This document shows, piece by piece, positions 43,893 to 52,733 of a stretch of DNA of 64,000 nucleotides. Each line of letters opens with the position of its first letter. Position 1 is the first letter of the stretch. A program made the translations under genes and the position numbers. Origin of the DNA: Mycolicibacterium confluentis (GTDB lineage: Bacteria > Actinomycetota > Actinomycetes > Mycobacteriales > Mycobacteriaceae); contig NZ_AP022612.1 of assembly GCF_010729895.1 (NCBI RefSeq), forward strand, positions 5,084,001 to 5,148,000. Direction: 5' to 3'. Below the pieces are notes generated by a model. That model did not search any database and had not been told where the DNA came from. It was given only the letters and a program-made list of their open reading frames with translations.

Positions 43893-44657
43893 TCAGGCTC
43901 TCGACCGTGTCGAGCCGCCGTTGCACGAGATCACTTGGCCGACCACAGACTCCAGGTCGAAGTCGGACAGCAGTTCGACCGCGGCCGCGGCTTCGTCGGG
44001 AGACCCGATGCGGCCCAAGGGGATCGAAGCTGCATACCGCTGTTGCATCACGGCGAGGTCGACACCCGCGGCATCAGCATCGATCAGAAGTTGCGGGGTG
44101 TCGGTGACTCCGGGAGCCACCGCATTGACGATGATGTGCTCCGGTGCCAGTTCCCGGCCCAGCGTCTTCACCAGCGAGATCAGCCCCGATTTGGCCGCGG
44201 CGTAGGCCGTGGCCTCGGGCCAGCCCGTGACACCCCATTCACTGGAGATCACCACGATGCGACCGGCGCCCAGCGCCCGCATGTACGGCAGCACCGCCTG
44301 CACCAGAAAGAACGTGCCGCCGAGGTTGGTGTCGACGACCTTCCACCAGTCGTCGTCCGCGTGATCCAGAAGGGGTGCCATGGTCATGTAGGCGTGGTTG
44401 GCCACCAGGATGTCGAAGCGGCCCGCGGACTGCGCGACATGGGCTGCGATTCGCGCACATTCGTCGGCGTCGGACACATCTCCGGCAACGGCCAGTCCGC
44501 CGATCTCCGCTGCCAGCGCCGCCAGTTGTGGGCTGTCGCGGATGTCGTTGACGGCCACCGTGGCACCGGCGGCCGCGAGGCGACGAGCATGCGCGGCACC
44601 CATCCCCTGGGCGGCGCCGCTGACCAGAGCGACTCGGCCCTGCAGGTTCGTGCTCAT
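43893..44657 (-). CDS. Short-chain dehydrogenase/reductase
   Basis: A 254-residue classical SDR with SGAAQGMGAAHA, NHAYM at the NAG position (variant), catalytic Ser in ISSEWG, YAAAK and an SCNGGS end. The ATG overlaps the upstream SDR stop (ATGA). Probably oxidises an alcohol or semialdehyde-derived intermediate of the imported amine; substrate not predictable. Confidence 0.9.
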   Translation of the reverse strand: MSTNLQGRVALVSGAAQGMGAAHARRLAAAGATVAVNDIRDSPQLAALAAEIGGLAVAGDVSDADECARIAAHVAQSAGRFDILVANHAYMTMAPLLDHADDDWWKVVDTNLGGTFFLVQAVLPYMRALGAGRIVVISSEWGVTGWPEATAYAAAKSGLISLVKTLGRELAPEHIIVNAVAPGVTDTPQLLIDADAAGVDLAVMQQRYAASIPLGRIGSPDEAAAAVELLSDFDLESVVGQVISCNGGSTRSRA

Positions 44658-45352
44658 ATCACTGCTCCGGAGTTCACGTTGACCACGTCGCCGACGCTGG
44701 ACGTCGCATCGCAGACCAGATATTCGACGCACCGAGCCACCTCGTGCGGAGCGGTCAACCGCCGCAGCGGCAACGTGTCGAGGTATTCCGCTGCGCGCCA
44801 AGGTGAATCGTCGGCCAGCAGTGGAGTGTCCGTGGGCCCCGGCGCCACCGCGTTGATCCGCACACCGTGAGGAGCCACCTCGGCAGCCAGGCTGCGGACG
44901 ACCCCGAGGATCGCACCCTTGGCCGCCGCGTAGTGCGCGTCACCGTCGCCCCCGCCGACGGCCAGTTCACTGGCCACCGCGACCAGGGCGCCGCGGTGCT
45001 CAATCAGGTCCGGCAGCGTCGCCCGAGCGACATTCACCAGACCACCGAGGTGCACCCGCAGCATCCGCTGCCACGCCTGCACGCTGATGTCCGTCACCGG
45101 GGCCATCTCGTAGTGGCCCGCCGACGTCACCACCGCGTGCACGGGCCCGAGCTTCCCCCGAATCTCGGCCACCGCGGATGCCACAGCCGCGCCGTCCGAA
45201 ACATCCACGGCCACAGTGTGTTCAGCCTGTGGTACCGCGCCGACGAGGTCCAGGCAGCCCACGGCGAAACCACGTCCGGTCAAAGCGGTGACGACGGCGG
45301 CTCCGATGCCGCTCGCTCCACCGGTGACCAGCGCGACGGGTTTCTCACTCAC
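44654..45352 (-). CDS. Short-chain dehydrogenase/reductase
   Basis: A 232-residue SDR with TGGASGIGAA, TSAG in place of NNAG, catalytic Ser in VASELA and YAAAK; it ends VNVNSGAVI. The GTG start overlaps the permease stop (GTGA). It differs enough from the next SDR to be a separate activity, not a recent duplicate. Confidence 0.9.
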   Translation of the reverse strand: MSEKPVALVTGGASGIGAAVVTALTGRGFAVGCLDLVGAVPQAEHTVAVDVSDGAAVASAVAEIRGKLGPVHAVVTSAGHYEMAPVTDISVQAWQRMLRVHLGGLVNVARATLPDLIEHRGALVAVASELAVGGGDGDAHYAAAKGAILGVVRSLAAEVAPHGVRINAVAPGPTDTPLLADDSPWRAAEYLDTLPLRRLTAPHEVARCVEYLVCDATSSVGDVVNVNSGAVI

Positions 45353-46815
45353 GGTTGATCGGCCAATTCGTCACGGGCCTCGGCGTCGTCGACCACCGCG
45401 GTGCCCGTGATCCGTGAGCGCACCGAGGCGAAGAGCACTGCGCCGATCGCACCCAGCGCCACGACGCCGATCCACACCGACCAGTCCAACCAGCGCTGCT
45501 CAAAAGCCACCCGCGGCCAGGCGATGTTGAGGAACTGCAGCGCAGCCCACACCACGGCGACGACCGCCACCGGCAGCGTCACACGGCCCAGGGAGAAGTT
45601 GCCGGGGCGCCATCCGCGACGCAGCAGCACCGCCAGGAATCCGACGAGCGGGAACAGGAAAGCGAGGTAGAAGCCGCCCGCGGTGAAGTTGACCATCAGC
45701 GAGTAGATGTCGCCTGCGACGATGCTCAGCAGGAACAGGCCGGCGCCGACCACCGTGGTGACCAGGATGGCGACCGTCGGGATACGGGCCGCACCGCGCA
45801 GACGGACCAACGTGTCCGCCGCGGGCAGCGCGCCGTCGCGGGCGTAGGCCCAGATGACGCGGGAGGCCGAGGTCTGCAGGGCCAGGAAGCTGGCCAGGAA
45901 GCCGATGACGAACAGCACCTGCACGGGTTTGGCGATGCCCGCACCCAGCGTGGCGGTCAGGGTGTCGTACACCGGGTCGCTCACCGCGCCCTCGGCAACG
46001 GCGTCGAGGTCGGGGATCGCCAGGATGATCGCCAGGCTGGAGTAGGCCACGACCAGCGCGATGAAGCCCAGCGAGAACAGCACGGCCTTCGGCAGTTGCC
46101 TGCGAGGTTCGTGGACCTCTTCGGCGATCGATCCGGCGCTCTCAAAGCCCACGAAGGACCAACCGATGAACGCCACCGCGAGCATGAACGGGCCGGTCAG
46201 ATAGGCCAGGAAGTCGACGTCGGGCCCACCGCCCTCGAACAGCACCGACAGCGAGTTCTGCCGATGGAAGAGCAGCAGCCAGGTGCCCAGCACCACCGAA
46301 CCGATGACCTCGGCGATGATGCTGCCGATCATGAACATCTTCAATGCTCCCCGACCGACGAGGTTGACCGCGGTGCCGGCCAGGAGGATCACCAGCGCGA
46401 TCAGCGCCAGCGTCCCACCCGAGGGCTCTTCCAACCCGACGATGTTGGCGATGAAGCCCGCCGAACCGAGCGCCACGGTCGCCATCGCGATCACCAGCGT
46501 CCACATGTAGACCCAGCCCGCGAACCACCCGTACGTCGTCCCGAGCAGGCGACGGGACCACTGGTAGATCGAGCCCTCCAAGGGCCAGCGCGACACCAGG
46601 GTCGCGAACACCAGCGCCACCAGGAACTGCCCGCCGAACACCAGCAGGAAGCCCCACCAGAAGCTGGGGCCCGCGGCGGACAGCGCGAGGCCGAAGATGC
46701 CGTAGAGCGCCACGATCGGCGAGATGAAGGCGAAGGCGAACGCGAAGGCCGACCATAACGAGAATTCCCGGCGCAGCACCTGAGGCTGCTCGTCGGACCC
46801 GACCGATGTCGACAT
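45349..46815 (-). CDS. APC-superfamily amino acid/polyamine permease
   Basis: A 488-residue transporter with twelve hydrophobic segments and the APC signatures FISPIVALYGIFGLAL (helix 1), a GWSFVGFES segment (helix 6) and ALQTSASRVIWAYARDGALP. It is the first gene of a five-gene operon and sets the theme of amine uptake. The ATG at 46815 has GGGAG seven bases upstream. It diverges from the PucR gene with 170 bases between. Confidence 0.9.
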   Translation of the reverse strand: MSTSVGSDEQPQVLRREFSLWSAFAFAFAFISPIVALYGIFGLALSAAGPSFWWGFLLVFGGQFLVALVFATLVSRWPLEGSIYQWSRRLLGTTYGWFAGWVYMWTLVIAMATVALGSAGFIANIVGLEEPSGGTLALIALVILLAGTAVNLVGRGALKMFMIGSIIAEVIGSVVLGTWLLLFHRQNSLSVLFEGGGPDVDFLAYLTGPFMLAVAFIGWSFVGFESAGSIAEEVHEPRRQLPKAVLFSLGFIALVVAYSSLAIILAIPDLDAVAEGAVSDPVYDTLTATLGAGIAKPVQVLFVIGFLASFLALQTSASRVIWAYARDGALPAADTLVRLRGAARIPTVAILVTTVVGAGLFLLSIVAGDIYSLMVNFTAGGFYLAFLFPLVGFLAVLLRRGWRPGNFSLGRVTLPVAVVAVVWAALQFLNIAWPRVAFEQRWLDWSVWIGVVALGAIGAVLFASVRSRITGTAVVDDAEARDELADQP

Positions 46816-46985
46816 GTGTTGCTCCCACTGTTCGGTGCGTTGTTGGCAGGAACTATCACGCGAGGTCAGCGCATATGCCAGCCGGAATGCTGAACACGCA
46901 TCCATCGCACCGGCGCAGATCCTCGCATTGGAGGATTGCACAACGTTACCGTCCCCTTATGTGACGTTGGCGTTACGCTCGGACA

Positions 46986-48368
46986 ATGGTTTCGCCGTTG
47001 CAGAGGGGGACGGATTCGGCCGCGCCCACACTGCGCGACCTGCTCGACGCCCCTGGGGTGGGGCTGGTGGCGCCCGCGGGCCCGGCGCAGGATCTGGACC
47101 GGACGATCAGCTGGGCGCACACCACCGAACTGCGGGATCCATCGCGCTATCTGCGTGGCGGCGAGTTGGTGTGCACCGTCGGGATCAGCCTGCAGTCGCC
47201 CGAGGACTGTCTGACGTTCGCCGATTCATTGGCCAAGTCCAACGCTGCGGGCATCTGCTTCGGTGTCGGAGACGGCCATGATGTGGTTCCCTCGGCACTG
47301 CTCGCGCAGTGTCGGGTGCACGGCCTTCCCGTGCTCGTCGCGTCACCGGATGTGCCGTTCAGTCGGGTCAGCCGGTTTGTCGCGGAGTACGGCCTCGACG
47401 TCGAGATCGCGGTGGCACGCGCGACCAATGCTCTTGTGCCCGAACTTCTCTCTTCGCTGCGGCGGCATGAATCCACTCGCGAGCTGCTGGACACCGCAGG
47501 CCGGATGCTGGAGTGCTCCTTCGTCCTGACCCCGGCCGGCGCCCACGACGGCGGGGAGGCGATGGCCTCGGTCGAGGTGCCCGGGGTGGGCACGCTGGGG
47601 TGGATCGGACTCGGGGAGCGTCCAGAACCAGGCCTTCTCGACCTGATCGCGCGATTCGTTCGCGCGACCCAGGGGCAGCAGGACGTCGAGGCCGCCCTGA
47701 CCCGAGAACGGGTCGGCCAGCTGCTGTCCCTGGTGGAGCGGCGCATGTTGCTGCCCGATGCGCTCGGGCAACTGTTGGCGTGGCCGGGGTTCACCGCGGA
47801 GACGCTCATCTGCTCGGCGTGGCCGGCCGGTGCGGGCGCCCTGCTGTCCATGGCGTTCCCCGAGGCGCTCGTCGGAGACGCCCCGGACCTGTGTCTGATG
47901 CTGAGCACCGACCTCTTGGAGGTGGTCGACGACCTGTCCCTGCCGTCGGGACACTCAGCGCCGGTGCCTCTGATCGAGGTCGGTTCGGCGATCGGCCAGG
48001 CTCGCATCGCGTTGGATCTGGCGCAGCGCCGTGGCCACCGCGTCGGCCCGGGACAGTTGAGCAGTCTGGACAGCCTCCTCGAGCAACTGCCGCTGGCCCA
48101 GTTGGCCCCGTTCCGTCAGCAGTTGATCGATCCGCTGGCGCAGATGGACCGAAGGCGCGGCACTCAGCACGTGCGCACTCTGCGGACCTTCCTGGCCGCG
48201 GACGGGTCGCTGAGCGAGACCGCCCGCCAGTTGTACCTGCACATCAACACTGTGCGACACCGGCTGGGCCGGATACACGAACTCACCGGCAGGGATCCGT
48301 TCAAGCACGCGGACCAGGCGGCGTTCGCCATCGGACTGCACACCGCGCGCCGCGAAGACCGGACCTGA
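46986..48368 (+). CDS. PucR-family transcriptional regulator
   Basis: A 460-residue activator or repressor: an N-terminal PucR domain (about 15-135, with GGELVCTVG), a middle linker/GGDEF-like region and a C-terminal helix-turn-helix (ETARQLYLHINTVRHRLGRI, about 415-434). PucR proteins sense purine or amine metabolites. It diverges from the permease operon and is its likely regulator. The intergenic region has repeated CGTTAC elements at 46945-46950 and 46972-46977, candidate half-sites. Confidence 0.9.
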   Translation: MVSPLQRGTDSAAPTLRDLLDAPGVGLVAPAGPAQDLDRTISWAHTTELRDPSRYLRGGELVCTVGISLQSPEDCLTFADSLAKSNAAGICFGVGDGHDVVPSALLAQCRVHGLPVLVASPDVPFSRVSRFVAEYGLDVEIAVARATNALVPELLSSLRRHESTRELLDTAGRMLECSFVLTPAGAHDGGEAMASVEVPGVGTLGWIGLGERPEPGLLDLIARFVRATQGQQDVEAALTRERVGQLLSLVERRMLLPDALGQLLAWPGFTAETLICSAWPAGAGALLSMAFPEALVGDAPDLCLMLSTDLLEVVDDLSLPSGHSAPVPLIEVGSAIGQARIALDLAQRRGHRVGPGQLSSLDSLLEQLPLAQLAPFRQQLIDPLAQMDRRRGTQHVRTLRTFLAADGSLSETARQLYLHINTVRHRLGRIHELTGRDPFKHADQAAFAIGLHTARREDRT

Positions 48369-48374
48369 CTCGGG

Positions 48375-49076
48375 TCAGATCCGGTTGACGGCGAATGCCG
48401 CGCCCTGCCCGACCATGCCGTTCATCGGGTACAGCGCGTGGGCCAGCGACGGCCCGCCGACCGGGACCGTTTCACAGACCGAGTCGCCGGGGGCACATAG
48501 GCTCAGCGTCTTATCGGCGAACAGGGGACCGATCTCCAGCGCGGGGACGTCGTAGTGCTGCAGGAACGCCCCCGACGGCTGGCCGAACAGGACCACCGCC
48601 GCCACGTGAGCGGCCAGGTCAGCGGTCAACGGCGCCGGGACGAGCGCGGCCGGAACACCCGCCGGGACCGCCGCCGAGGTGACGAATCCGGTGAGCGCCG
48701 CGCCCTGCGAGTAACCGCCCAGGATCAGTTTGGTGTCCGGGCAGGTCGTGGCCATGAACTGGACGCGGTCGCGCTCGTCGCGAATCCCGTCAACCACGGT
48801 GCGGGCGATCTCCATGCGGTCGTTGAAGTTGCCGCTGGCGGCGTAGTTCACGGGGTAGACCGCCACATTCTTTCCGCCGGCCTGGGCGCGGACGGAGTCG
48901 ACGAATGCCTGCCCCACTCCGCCGACGCCCGGGGGTTCGGCCGTGCCGCGGGCGAACACCACCTCGGCGTCCGGGCAGGGTTCGGCGGAGGCGGCCGGAC
49001 CGCCCGCGCCCACCAGCAGGCCACCTGCCGCGATCACCACCGCGCCCATTGCCTGCAGAATCCTCCGACTGCGCAT
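48375..49076 (-). CDS. Secreted cutinase-family esterase
   Basis: A 233-residue exported serine esterase; the ATG at 49076 has the best-spaced GGAGGAG. Signal peptide cleavage is after ASA near residue 31. The catalytic triad is Ser123 (GGYSQG), Asp198 (CAPGDSVC, in a disulfide loop) and His213 (LAHALYP). Mycobacterial members (Cfp21/Culp type) cleave lipid or polyester esters outside the cell. Converges with the PucR gene. Confidence 0.92.
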   Translation of the reverse strand: MRSRRILQAMGAVVIAAGGLLVGAGGPAASAEPCPDAEVVFARGTAEPPGVGGVGQAFVDSVRAQAGGKNVAVYPVNYAASGNFNDRMEIARTVVDGIRDERDRVQFMATTCPDTKLILGGYSQGAALTGFVTSAAVPAGVPAALVPAPLTADLAAHVAAVVLFGQPSGAFLQHYDVPALEIGPLFADKTLSLCAPGDSVCETVPVGGPSLAHALYPMNGMVGQGAAFAVNRI

Positions 49077-49149
49077 GGCCATCTCCTCCCCGTCCGGCTC
49101 ACGTGCTTTCCAGGTACCCCCGGGCGCGGCGGGCCGAAACGATGAAAAG

Positions 49150-49752
49150 TCAGTCGAGGCCGCGGGCGACCAGTGCCTCGGCGAAACCGTCGGCGCTCCG
49201 CAGCGCGGAGACCACCACGGGCGCGACGGCCGTCCTCGGCGAGAACCGCAGACCCCGCGCCCGGCGCGCCTCGTCGACCTGACGCACGGTCTCGACCATC
49301 AATGGGATCGACCGCAGCGCCAGGGCCAACGCCAACGCCACGCGGTCGACCGGCAGGCCGACCCTGCCCAGTGGCCGCATACCCGCGGTCAGGGCGGCCA
49401 GCATGTCGGTGGTGCGCGTGCTCATCGTGACAACCATCGCCAAAAGCACTGACAGCAGCAGGATTCCGCACACCACCAGCGCGCGGCGCCAGTCGGTGAG
49501 CAGGACCTGGAAGGCGAAGATGAAGACCACGACCCACAGCACCGGCCGCAGTTGCGCGAACACGGCGCGAGCACTGAAACGGGCGAGCACCACGATCACG
49601 GCCACGCCCGCAGCCGCGACAACGAGTCGTGCCGGCGAGTCGACCAAGACGGACATCCCCACGATCAGCGCGCCGAGTGCCAGCAGTTTGAGACCGGCCG
49701 GCAGGCGGTGCAGGACCGACGTGCCCGGTTGATACAGCCCCAGCGTCGTCAT
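49150..49752 (-). CDS. bioN: ECF transporter T component (BioN-like)
   Basis: A 200-residue membrane protein with several helices and the two Ala-Arg-Gly coupling motifs (EARRARG and LVARG) that dock into the ATPase. It overlaps the ATPase gene by ATGA and completes an ECF module with BioY, so biotin is the substrate. The BioN name is from context. Confidence 0.9.
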   Translation of the reverse strand: MTTLGLYQPGTSVLHRLPAGLKLLALGALIVGMSVLVDSPARLVVAAAGVAVIVVLARFSARAVFAQLRPVLWVVVFIFAFQVLLTDWRRALVVCGILLLSVLLAMVVTMSTRTTDMLAALTAGMRPLGRVGLPVDRVALALALALRSIPLMVETVRQVDEARRARGLRFSPRTAVAPVVVSALRSADGFAEALVARGLD

Positions 49753-50441
49753 GTCATCGACTCCCGGTAGGCGGACAGGGCCACCGCGGGCACATCGTCG
49801 GCGCGGACCCGCCCGTCGTCCAGGACGATCACGCGGTCGAAATCGTCGACCAACTCCAGGTCGTGTGTGACCACGATGAGCTGCACGTCGAGCGTCGCGA
49901 AGGCGTCACGCATCATTCGGGCGTTGCGCAGGTCGAGCAGCGTCGTCGGTTCGTCGGCGACCACGATGCGCGGTTCGGTGACCAGGACGGCGGCCAGTGC
50001 GAGCAACTGCTTCTGACCACCCGACAGCAGATGCGCCGGATGGTCAGCGTGACCTGCCAGCCCGAACCGTTCGAGCACCTGCCGGACGCGGTCGGCGCGC
50101 TCCTGCCGGCTCAGAGACTGCCGCGACAGCGACAGTTCGATGTCCTCGGCGACGGTCGGCATGAGGATCTGCCGGTCGGGGTCGGTGAAGACGAAGCCGA
50201 CCTCGCGGCGAACCTTCCGCGCGGATCTCCGGGTGTCAAGCTCGCCGACCCGCACCGTGCCGCTGTCGGGGACGACGAGGGCGTTGATCATCCGGGCCAG
50301 CGTCGACTTGCCGCCCCCGTTGGGGCCGACCACACCGATGCGCCGTTCGGCCAGGGTGAGTGAAAGATCCCGCAGCACAGCGCGTTCGCCGTAGGCGTGG
50401 GACACCCGGTCGAAGACGATGCCACGGCCGGGGTCAGGCAT
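49749..50441 (-). CDS. bioM: ECF transporter ATPase (BioM-like)
   Basis: A 230-residue ABC ATPase with Walker A GPNGGGKST, signature LSGGQKQ, Walker B IVVADEPT and the switch His in VTHDLE. It energises biotin uptake with BioN and BioY. The ATG at 50441 is used; a GTG three codons upstream is an alternative. The start overlaps the bioY stop by eight bases. Confidence 0.92.
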   Translation of the reverse strand: MPDPGRGIVFDRVSHAYGERAVLRDLSLTLAERRIGVVGPNGGGKSTLARMINALVVPDSGTVRVGELDTRRSARKVRREVGFVFTDPDRQILMPTVAEDIELSLSRQSLSRQERADRVRQVLERFGLAGHADHPAHLLSGGQKQLLALAAVLVTEPRIVVADEPTTLLDLRNARMMRDAFATLDVQLIVVTHDLELVDDFDRVIVLDDGRVRADDVPAVALSAYRESMT

Positions 50442-51060
50442 CGGGGACACCGGCGCGGCGCTTCCGCCACGGCGCGATCAGACCCGGGCGGGCGCGGTGT
50501 ACCTGGGCGGCGACCGCCGCGGTGACGACCGCCTTGGCCACGTCGCCGGGCAGGTAGATGCCGTTGGTCGACAACGCGGCCCACCATGACAGGTCGGTGC
50601 GCAGCATCAGGCCCGCCGTTCCGAACGCGTAGATCACCGCCATGCCGCCGACGACGTTGATCACGATTCCCCACAACACCCGGTATCGCGGCATCATCAC
50701 GGCGGTGAGGGCGCCGATCACGATGACGGCGGGCAGCCATCCCACGAAGAATCCCGCCGTCGGCGACGCCAGCGCGACCAGTCCGGACCGCGCGCCGGCG
50801 AGGATCGGCAGACCGGCGATCGCCAGGATCGCGAACAACCCCACCGCGAGTGCGCCCTTGCGGGGGCCGAGAATCGATCCGGCGAGCATCACGCCGAGGG
50901 TCTGCAGGGTGATCGGCACGCCGCTGGGGCCGATCGTGAACGTGCCCGGCAGGCCGAGGGCGGCGATCAGGGCGGCGAAGACGGCGGCCTGGGTCATATC
51001 CCCGGGGGTCACGGTCAGCCTCGACCGTCCGGTCTGCTCAGCCGACGCCACGTCGACCAT
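50434..51060 (-). CDS. bioY: BioY, biotin-specific S component
   Basis: A 208-residue substrate-binding membrane protein with about six helices. The BioY pattern (GPSGVPITLQTLGVMLAGSILGP, SPTAGFFVGW, NGIYLPGDVAKAV) is clear. It is the first gene of the bioYMN operon. A palindromic element starts 11 bases upstream of its start and would be in its 5' leader. No BioQ-type operator was recognised by eye. Confidence 0.92.
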   Translation of the reverse strand: MVDVASAEQTGRSRLTVTPGDMTQAAVFAALIAALGLPGTFTIGPSGVPITLQTLGVMLAGSILGPRKGALAVGLFAILAIAGLPILAGARSGLVALASPTAGFFVGWLPAVIVIGALTAVMMPRYRVLWGIVINVVGGMAVIYAFGTAGLMLRTDLSWWAALSTNGIYLPGDVAKAVVTAAVAAQVHRARPGLIAPWRKRRAGVPDA

Positions 51061-51070
51061 TATCGCCCCC

Positions 51071-51123
51071 GCGATTTGTGGAGTTTCACCGGCGGTGCGC
51101 GCCGGTGACGCCCCACAAGTCGC
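51071..51123. repeat. Palindromic repeat element, copy A
   Basis: A 53-base element: left arm 51071-51094, spacer 51095-51099, right arm 51100-51123, arms largely complementary (core TTGTGG and TCACCGGCG against CGCCGGTGA and CCACAAG). The same 24-5-24 layout and related sequence occur at 52676-52728 and in a damaged form at 54008-54055. It lies between bioY and the divergent DUF4185 gene. Confidence 0.75.
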
Positions 51124-51248
51124 ATCTCGACACGATCACGGGTCGGTACCCATCGCGCATCACAGATCACAGTGATCGCTTCAGTCACTAGCGTCACATC
51201 AGCCTACTGCCGACGTCATCGCCGCGTCCTGTTCCGAGAGGTGGTGAC

Positions 51249-52679
51249 ATGTCGCCGCGCCTGCGCACCACCCCGATGTCGACAGCATCGGCCTTCGCCA
51301 TCTGCATCTGCGTCGCCGCCGGCGTTGCCCCTCCCGCGCACGCCGAACCCTGCGAGGGCGCCTCCGCCGCGGCGCAGCCACTGCCGAACCAGGCGGTCCA
51401 GATCCCCAGCCCGTCGCGGCTCGCACCGTTCAACCGCCCTATCGGCCACAAACCCGTCGGCGCCAACGACCAGGCCCCCCTGCCCCGTCTCGGCCAACTG
51501 CCGCTGGCGATCCTCAAGGCGCTGATCCCGCAGTCGGCCCAGGTCGAGAAGCAGGCCGCGGTCGCGCCCGTGCCCAACCCGGGCGCCAACCAGCAGGCCC
51601 AACCGGTTCCGGCCCAGGCGCCGGTTCAGGCGGCCCCCGCGCCCGCGGCAGCGCCCGTGCCCGCCGCACCCCCGGGCACGTCGATAGTCGGCTGGGTCAC
51701 CGGCCCGGACAGCCCCAACGAGACCATCAAACGGTTCGCCATCACCGGCACTGACCTCGGAATCATGTGGGACAACGGTGATCCCGCCAACCGTCAGGTC
51801 CTGATGGCCTTCGGAGACACCAACGGCTACTGCGGCATCCCGGGCAAGCAGTGGCGGTACAACGTCCTGTTCCGCAGCCAGGACGGCGCGCTCGCCAAGA
51901 CCGTCGCCGTGCCGGACGGTGTCGTGGCCAACCCGTACTCCGGTTCGCCCGTCTGGCGTCCCGGGATCTCCAAGCAGATCGTCAACACCATCGGCCGAGC
52001 CCCACAGGAGACCGGCATCATTCCCACCGCGGGTGTCGCGGTCGGCAGAAACCAGTTCATGAACTTCATGTCGATCCGGAATTGGGACAGCCCCGGTTCG
52101 TGGTCGACGAACTTCTCGGCCATCGCGGTGTCCTCGGACAACGGGGAGAACTGGGGCGTCTACCCGGGCACAATCCGCCCGCCGGGCGGCGGCAACGAGA
52201 ACTTCCAGATGGGCGCGTTCCTCAAGCCCGGTCCCGGCGACCCCTACCTGTACTCCTTCGGAACCCCGAACGGACGTGGCGGTTCGGCGTACATCGCCCG
52301 CGTACCACCGAATTTCGTGCCCGACCTCACCAAGTACGAGTACTGGAACGCAGGCAGCAACTCATGGGTGCCGAGCAATCCCGCGGCCGCGACACCGGTG
52401 ATCCCAGGACCGGTCGGCGAGATGTCCGCCCAGTACAACACGCACCTCAAGCAGTACCTGGCGCTGTACGGGAACGGGCACAACGACGTCGTCATGCGGA
52501 CCGCGCCCGCGCCGCAGGGGCCCTGGAGTCCCGAGATGCTGCTGGTGCCGTCATCGCAGATCCCGGGCGGCATCTACGCGCCGTACCTGCATCCGTGGTC
52601 GACGGGCAGGGAGTTGTACTACAACCTGTCCCTGTGGTCGGCGTACAACGTCATGCTGATGCGCACCGTGTTGCCGTGA
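51249..52679 (+). CDS. Secreted DUF4185 protein, possible D-arabinan hydrolase (GH183-type)
   Basis: A 476-residue exported protein: signal peptide (cleavage near AHA at 32), a Pro/Ala/Gln-rich linker at about 100-142, then a DUF4185 domain with repeated FGDTN, NGENWGVYPG and GPWSPEMLL blade-like motifs. DUF4185 members in mycobacteria include endo-D-arabinanases (family GH183) that cut arabinogalactan or lipoarabinomannan. Whether this one has that activity is not shown by reading. Its stop codon lies inside palindromic element B. Confidence 0.82.
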   Translation: MSPRLRTTPMSTASAFAICICVAAGVAPPAHAEPCEGASAAAQPLPNQAVQIPSPSRLAPFNRPIGHKPVGANDQAPLPRLGQLPLAILKALIPQSAQVEKQAAVAPVPNPGANQQAQPVPAQAPVQAAPAPAAAPVPAAPPGTSIVGWVTGPDSPNETIKRFAITGTDLGIMWDNGDPANRQVLMAFGDTNGYCGIPGKQWRYNVLFRSQDGALAKTVAVPDGVVANPYSGSPVWRPGISKQIVNTIGRAPQETGIIPTAGVAVGRNQFMNFMSIRNWDSPGSWSTNFSAIAVSSDNGENWGVYPGTIRPPGGGNENFQMGAFLKPGPGDPYLYSFGTPNGRGGSAYIARVPPNFVPDLTKYEYWNAGSNSWVPSNPAAATPVIPGPVGEMSAQYNTHLKQYLALYGNGHNDVVMRTAPAPQGPWSPEMLLVPSSQIPGGIYAPYLHPWSTGRELYYNLSLWSAYNVMLMRTVLP

Positions 52680-52728
52680 CCTGCGGAGTCTCACCTGCGG
52701 TGAGCGCCGGTGACACTCCGCAGGTCAC
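52676..52728. repeat. Palindromic repeat element, copy B
   Basis: Left arm 52676-52699, spacer GTGAG (52700-52704), right arm 52705-52728; the arms differ at only two of 24 positions. It includes the stop codon of the DUF4185 gene and ends five bases before the stop of the convergent binding-protein gene. It would form a very stable hairpin in RNA from either strand, so it may act as a bidirectional terminator. Confidence 0.85.
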
Positions 52729-52733
52729 AGGGC

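Noticed and set aside
51061..51070. BioQ-type operator upstream of bioY
   Set aside because: Looked for a TGAAC-type inverted repeat in 51061-51248 and found none; only the REP-like palindrome is present.
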